Source: Nyssa sinensis
Lineage: Eukaryota > Streptophyta > Magnoliopsida > Cornales > Nyssaceae
Reading direction: 5' to 3'
DNA: 64,000 nucleotides
Assembly: GCA_008638375.1 (NCBI GenBank)
Contig: CM018041.1
Location: 18,107,054 to 18,171,053, forward strand
Shown piece by piece: positions 58,690 to 64,000 of the stretch (positions are counted from its first letter, which is position 1; every line of letters begins with the position of its first letter). Under the pieces are notes generated by a model. It was not told the origin of the DNA. It worked only from the letters and a program-made list of their open reading frames with translations, and made no database searches. The translations under genes and the position numbers were made by a program.

Positions 58690-61600
58690 TATCATGACCC
58701 GAAACCCACCCTATGCAGATTAAGGGTCATGGGGGTGGCTCTCAAGCCGTCCCTAACAAATTTTAATTAAGGATCACCAATAGCGTTATCAAATTAGATA
58801 AATATTTAACAATCTCAAAATAAGGTTTAGAGACCACAATAAAAGTGATTCTTAAGTTACAGATCTTTTAACAAAATGCCATCCCCAAAACATGGACTCA
58901 TGGGAGAGAGAGATTATAACATACTTAGTCTATTACAATTTATAACAAAAGGAATCCACCATTACATGCAAAAGACAGGTCCGTGAGCAAAAACGTGACA
59001 CATGCTAGCAATAAATACCCTACTGTCCCCCTACAACGTCCTTTCTTAAAAAATATATATAAATATGAAGTGAGCTAACGTAACTCAGTAAGTAAATTTT
59101 CTCGTTCTGTTATGGGTCGGGGTTAGTTTAGATAAAAAAATACAAACAATGGGGTAAGCAAAAAGTTATAGAAAAATAGTCAGTCACAAGGGAAAACAAA
59201 TCACTAAGGATAACTGGTGGGTCAATAGGCACATTCCAAAAATAGATTGAAAGAATATGTGAGCAATTCAACAAGACAAGGATAATGGATTTGGCAAATA
59301 TAATGTTTAGTTGCCAAGAATCATGAGGGATCAAATCGAATGTAATGATAAGCTTGAAAAACATATCCACCAATCAAAAAGTACATCATCAGATTATGAT
59401 CAAGGTATAAAATATGTAATACATAAATAATGAGTCTAATAGATGCTATCAACAAATAGGGCCCCGCTACCCTTAAACAGCACTCATTCAGGTTCTCTAA
59501 GTGGCACCAAGAGCCCTTATCAAATAAGCATATCCTTATCATGACTAAATGTTGGGTATCATTCCCAAGCACCGACCCGTAGGTCATCAGCATCTAAAAA
59601 ATCAAGATGGGCGTTGTGATAGGCACAACTCCCGAGTATTCATAATAATGTCATAACCAGATGAATTCCACAAGGAATGTACATATACATAGAATTCAAG
59701 GTTCATAACAAAAGAGATTGCAATAGTTTTTCAACATCCATAATCAAGGGTTATAGCAATGTGTAAGTAATCACAATAGGATATTGATAATAAGAATCTC
59801 AATATATCCACAAGGATGTCACAAATATCGAGCTATGAAATCAAAACAAATGATAGAAGTGTATAAAAGAATACAAATTAGCAGCATCGAGAAGAACATA
59901 ATTACAATGTGGCTAAGGAACACCACACATTAGAGTTCGAGTTTACTCACCTTCATAACGGTTTCCCTCTTTTTAAGAGATCTCCTACTCATTTCCCTTT
60001 GTTGATCATATAAATCAGGCAACATCATTTAGTTCAATTTTACTCGTGGACTTATTATGATTTTATTGATGGATCTGTCATCTTTTAGTCTATGGGTTGT
60101 ATTTTAGGTCTATGGACTTGTGAAAATTAGATTAGATCTTTATTGATTCTTTTACACTCTTTTGGTAGCTCATTGTACCCTTAAAAGTGTCCTAAAACTA
60201 GCCAATTTTGCATATCAGTATTTTAGGTATCTTCTTTGACGAAACAGACCCCATTGTTGAGTCTGGAACGTCGAAAAACTTTAGGGAAAGCACTCTCATA
60301 ATCTTTAGAGGTCATTTGGTAGCTTCATTTAGCCTTTAGGACTTTTTTGAAACTAGTCTAGTTTGTCTGTTTATGTATTTATAGATCTTGGGTCCAGAAT
60401 GTCAAAAAAACATAAGTTTGCTTTTTACAGATCCTGATTTGGCTTCGTCTAGCTCATTTTATGTTAATGTGAAGTATTTTCCACTTAATAAGGGCGTTTT
60501 AGTCATTTAACTTATGTTCAGGAGTATTTTTATAATTTCCCTTAAATTTAGGGGTACAATTGTGATTTTCAAAATTATAGAATTTAAAATATAATAATTT
60601 ATATTTTTTAGGGGCTAATTGAATAAATTTTTCAAAAGGTTGTGCCACAGTGTAATAAATAATAATTTAGGGGTCAAAATACAATTTTAGAAACTTTTAT
60701 TAAATAAACCATCCGTTAAAAACTAACCAGTTCATCCGATCTGTTGCGTCATCAGCATGTCATCACGACATCATCACTACGGCGATGTTTCATTTAATTT
60801 TAATTAAGCCTCACATGTCCAAAACGATGCCATTCTATTTAAAGCCCAGACCCGTTCACATGTGGGCCAAGACCGACCCGTATCCGACCCTCCCCAAGGT
60901 CTAAAACTGCTCATCATCTTCCTCTCTCGCAAGGTTACTGTAGTCCTCATTTTCTAAGAATTTCCATCTCTATTTCGTGTAGTTTTAGGCGTCCATTCCT
61001 TCTTTTTTCAAGCTTAATCAACTCTTAGGGTTCTAACTTAGCTTTCCTCGTTAATTTGGTGCATCAAATCAAGCCCAAAGTCTCAGTTATGCTCAAGCAT
61101 GGTGTACCTGCAACTCAACCGTACACACTTGTTTTTACACCAAAAGGCATGGGGTTTGGCCTGTTGTCTTCCCCTTTTCATGGGGTTTCATTCCCCATTC
61201 AAAATTATAGGTTTTAGGGTCAGTTCACGCTATTCGGTGTCAAAATCAAAACCTACAACTTAGGTTTTGGGGCCCTTTCCTTGGGTATTTTGGTCGCGTT
61301 CTGGTGGGTTTCTAACCCTTTGAAGGTCTAGTTTAAGCCCAACTAAAGAAAGTGGGTTTGATTAAGGTTCATTCAGGTCTATTTTTCTTCGGTGGTCCAT
61401 CAATGGCAACTTAGGGTTTTTTCATGAGTTTTCATCATCTCAAGTCTCCTAGGTCTCCTCTCCACCTCCCCAAACCACAATATAACACCAAACGATCATG
61501 CATGCATATAAATCCTATAAACTTTATATCAAAGTAAAAATTTTCTTTAAAGAGAAAAATGGATTTTGGGTGTTTACCTTCAATAGTGGATTTCTTCCCT

Positions 61601-62014
61601 TGGCTATGTTTTGAGCTTCTGGCCTCCTTAGGTATGTTCTAGAACTCACGGAAGCCCTCTTCTTTCTTCCTCCTTCTTCATTTTTCCTTCTCTCTCTCTA
61701 ACCACACACACGCATGGTCTAAATGTCACTCTAGACTTCACAATGCCCAAGGTCTGAGTTTTACTCATATACACTCAAGTGCTGATAGCCTAGTGGGTTT
61801 AGGATTCTAGATAAGTCTTTAGGTGGTTAATTCTTGGGTTCAATTCTTTGGGCCAACATTCTTTTGGCCTATTTTCCCTTTTTTCTTTTTTTTTATTTGC
61901 TATAAGTTTTCTTTAACCAATTTTCCTTTTCTTTTTTATAAATTTTTATTTTGTTACGAGTGGTGTGCTGTCGCAGGCAACCAAAAAATAAAACCTAAGC
62001 TCCTAAAAGTACAT
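58690..62014 (-). mobile_element. 5' LTR of the chromovirus-like element
   Basis: On the plus strand it starts TATCATGACCCGAAACCCACC (the TG has become TA) and aligns with the LTR at 48317 to about 61425. Beyond that it carries about 590 bases absent from the other copy, with GGTGTTTACCTTCAATAGTG and a pyrimidine-rich stretch, up to the start of another LTR at 62015. Whether it continues beyond that insertion is not visible. Confidence 0.75.
61786..61846 (+). other. second tRNA-like A box/B box in an LTR
   Basis: TAGCCTAGTGG (61786-61796) and GGTTCAATTC (61837-61846), about 50 bases apart, resemble pol III internal promoter boxes, as in the LTR at 36.9-40.2 kb. Confidence 0.35.
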
Positions 62015-62716
62015 TTTCACGACCTGCAACCCACCCTCTACGGATCAACGGATCGCGACCATCCGTCCCGGCCCTTTTGCCGAATCGGACCTAATCATCC
62101 TGTTGCACTATTTTTAGTGCAACTAACATGTAACACAGCGGAAGACAATACAATAAAAAGTCTGCTAATATAAAAGTAAGGTCTGGAGAATTTCTAATCA
62201 TCACCTCCTCCCCAGGACGTGAATACAGGGGAGTGCTACAAGACTGTACTACTATTACCTTTATTTCGTCAAAATGTCCAATCCTTAGCCGTAGTCTCCT
62301 ACTGTCTGTCCTCTTTATCATTCCCTGAAAAATATATATAAAAAGGAGTGAGCTACACAAGCTCAATAAGTAAGTCCCTTACTCTGCATGTGTACAAGAT
62401 ATGAAAGAAACTGAGTAACAATGGACATGATAACCAGTCAATATCATGTAACAATCATAGCTCATCAATGGATATCAATGATCAGGGGTATAACTGATAA
62501 TCATGAATATCAAATATGAAGGATAATACCATATGCAATAATCAAAGTTGTCGGAAACATGATCATAGAATGTACTCAAAGAATTTATGCAACGGCTTGA
62601 TCATACAATGAATCTCAATAAAAATGGTTATGACATAACTGGTGAATCATAACTGGTTCAACGCAACATAATATAACTATAGCTTTTTATGGCTATGTTA
62701 CTGGGCTGCCGAGAAC

Positions 62717-63075
62717 AACATCTGGCCCCTTTTGGCCCTTCGTACAAGTGTACAGAATTGTCTTTCGCACAAATGTACGGAATCTCGTGATCAGTATAAT
62801 AACATCTGGCCCCTTTTGGCCCTGGTCTATTGGTGTGCAGACGTACCGCCATCCTCCTGAAATTCTCAACATCTGGCCCCTTTTGGCCCAAGTCTATTGG
62901 AGCGCGGATGTACCGCCATCCTCCTGAAATTCTCAACATCTGGCCCCTTTTGGCCCAAGTCTATTGAAGCGCGGACGTACCGCCATCCTCCTGAAATTCT
63001 CAACATCTGGCCCCTTTTGGCCTAAGTCTATTGGAGCACGGACGTACTGCCATCCTCCTGAAATTCTCAACAACA
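62717..63075. repeat. 67-bp tandem repeat in LTR
   Basis: AACATCTGGCCCCTTTTGGC recurs at about 62717, 62801, 62868, 62935 and 63002; the last three steps are exactly 67 bp (the array ends near 63069). Units also share GACGTACCGCCATCCTCC and TGAAATTCTC. The GGCC-CTTTT-GGCC core is an inverted repeat. Confidence 0.92.
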
Positions 63076-63910
63076 TGTGTCATGGATTAGGACTCATGAT
63101 CGAGATATAGCATCAATAATGAATATGAAACTCAAGAGTAAGATATAACATTATAGCTGAACTAATTCACTGATAGGAAATATCACATGTGTGGAATCAT
63201 AAGAATCTGATATCACAAATAGGAGTACAAATGCATATAGAAAGAACCGTGACATGGCTAGGATTGTACTACATGCAGAGGTCGGATATTACTTACTTTG
63301 AGTTCTTAACATTGCATTTCCATCTGGCTATCCCAATAGCTTTTCCATGACTCTCTTTCTCATTTCCCGTTTGAATGTTCCTAAAAACATGTATTAAAAA
63401 TTATATAATACATTGAATCAGTACTTTCATCCTTCTACCTCTGGTAAGCTTATTAAATCATAAGGACGCTTTCCTCATCTTATAGTTTATTACTGGGTCC
63501 TGTACGTAGAGTTTCGAGTCTTTTTGGGTCTCATTTGGGACACATCGATCATTTTCTTATTTTTATACTATGACTGTTCTGAACTTCCATAACAATTTCC
63601 AGCACTTTTATTTCTTAAATTTTAATATTTAGATAACCCAATTCTCAATACTAAAAGGCTAAATTTTCAGCATTTCAAGCAACCCAATTTCATCTCATTC
63701 TAACATGATCCAAAGGTATAATTTCCTCCAGTTTCTTTTGGATTCCACCAAGTAAGCTGACAAAATAAAATAATTAAATTCGAATTCAAACCCATAAAGT
63801 ATTTTACATACCTTAATTTAGAGAAATTCCAACTTTAATTCTTCACCCACTCTCTAAAATTTCACGTTGAACCAACCACTTGGTGGTGATAATTTTCATT
63901 TATTTATTTA

Positions 63911-63977
63911 TTATTTTTATTTTTATTTTTATTTTTATTTTTATTTTTATTTTTATTTTTATTTTTATTTTTATTTT
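63911..63977. repeat. (ATTTTT)n microsatellite
   Basis: About eleven copies of a six-base unit near the right edge of the window. Confidence 0.95.
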
Positions 63978-64000
63978 TCACTCATTTGGGTCTTAAATTA

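Larger units (their letters stand above)
62015..64000 (+). mobile_element. further gypsy-type LTR, running off the window
   Basis: It begins TTTCACGACCTGCAACCCACC, clearly related to TGTCACGACCCGAAACCCACC, then CTACGGATCAACGGATCGCG. It shares the layout of the other LTRs of this type: CTACACAAGCTCAATAAGTAAGT near 62352, a tandem array, and an AT-rich end. It may be nested in the preceding LTR. No domain is present within the window. Confidence 0.65.

Overview
This is nuclear DNA from a higher plant, probably a eudicot; I cannot name the species. The grounds are plant-type LTR retrotransposons of several lineages, a hAT-type DNA element, telo-boxes, AT-rich spacers, and one split gene for a plant-specific XS-domain protein. 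There is no bacterial operon, CRISPR array, rRNA or convincing tRNA gene. About three quarters of the window is mobile-element DNA in various states of decay.

Layout. 1-4.5 kb: an old Ty1/copia reverse-transcriptase fragment interrupted by a second copia element (LTR 674-1203, PBS, gag, protease, integrase, RT), truncated in RT. 4.5-7.1 kb: two inverted LTR/leader relics whose partners lie at 41.7-42.3 kb and 52.8-54.7 kb. 7.1-15.7 kb: a minus-strand Ty3/gypsy element of Tat type (gag, PR, RT, RNase H, IN, PBS, 5' LTR). It carries an antisense accessory ORF with an apparent intron and two tandem arrays (47 bp and 86 bp) downstream of pol. 16.8-17.9 kb: a hAT-like non-autonomous element with a perfect 8-bp target duplication that has picked up the 5' end of a ferritin gene. 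18.3-21.0 kb: a complete non-coding copia-type element with both LTRs, PBS and polypurine tract. 22.0-29.1 kb: the only clearly intact host gene, minus strand, three coding exons, 1005 residues, a zf-XS/XS-domain protein with an RS-rich N-terminus.

29.2-33.8 kb is AT-rich spacer with an LTR relic. 33.8-35.4 kb is a solo copia LTR and 36.9-40.2 kb a 3.3-kb solo gypsy-type LTR with a perfect TSD. 40.4-48.0 kb holds a degenerate plus-strand Tat-like element: leader, gag, no pol, and two minisatellites. 48.3-62.0 kb is a minus-strand chromovirus-like gypsy element (LTRs at 48317-51272 and from 58690) whose pol is split by a 2773-bp solo LTR with TSD CAGAA. 62.0-64.0 kb is the start of a further LTR of related type with a 67-bp array; it runs off the window.

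Reading the whole: one functional gene sits in a nest of retroelements. Inactivation is visible at residue level (lost RT aspartates, lost zinc-knuckle cysteines, many TAG stops), and at least three insertions have collapsed to solo LTRs. The most interesting items are the ferritin-capturing hAT element, the antisense spliced ORF with satellite-like arrays in the Tat element, the LTR palindrome clusters, and the XS-domain gene with its internally duplicated RS region.
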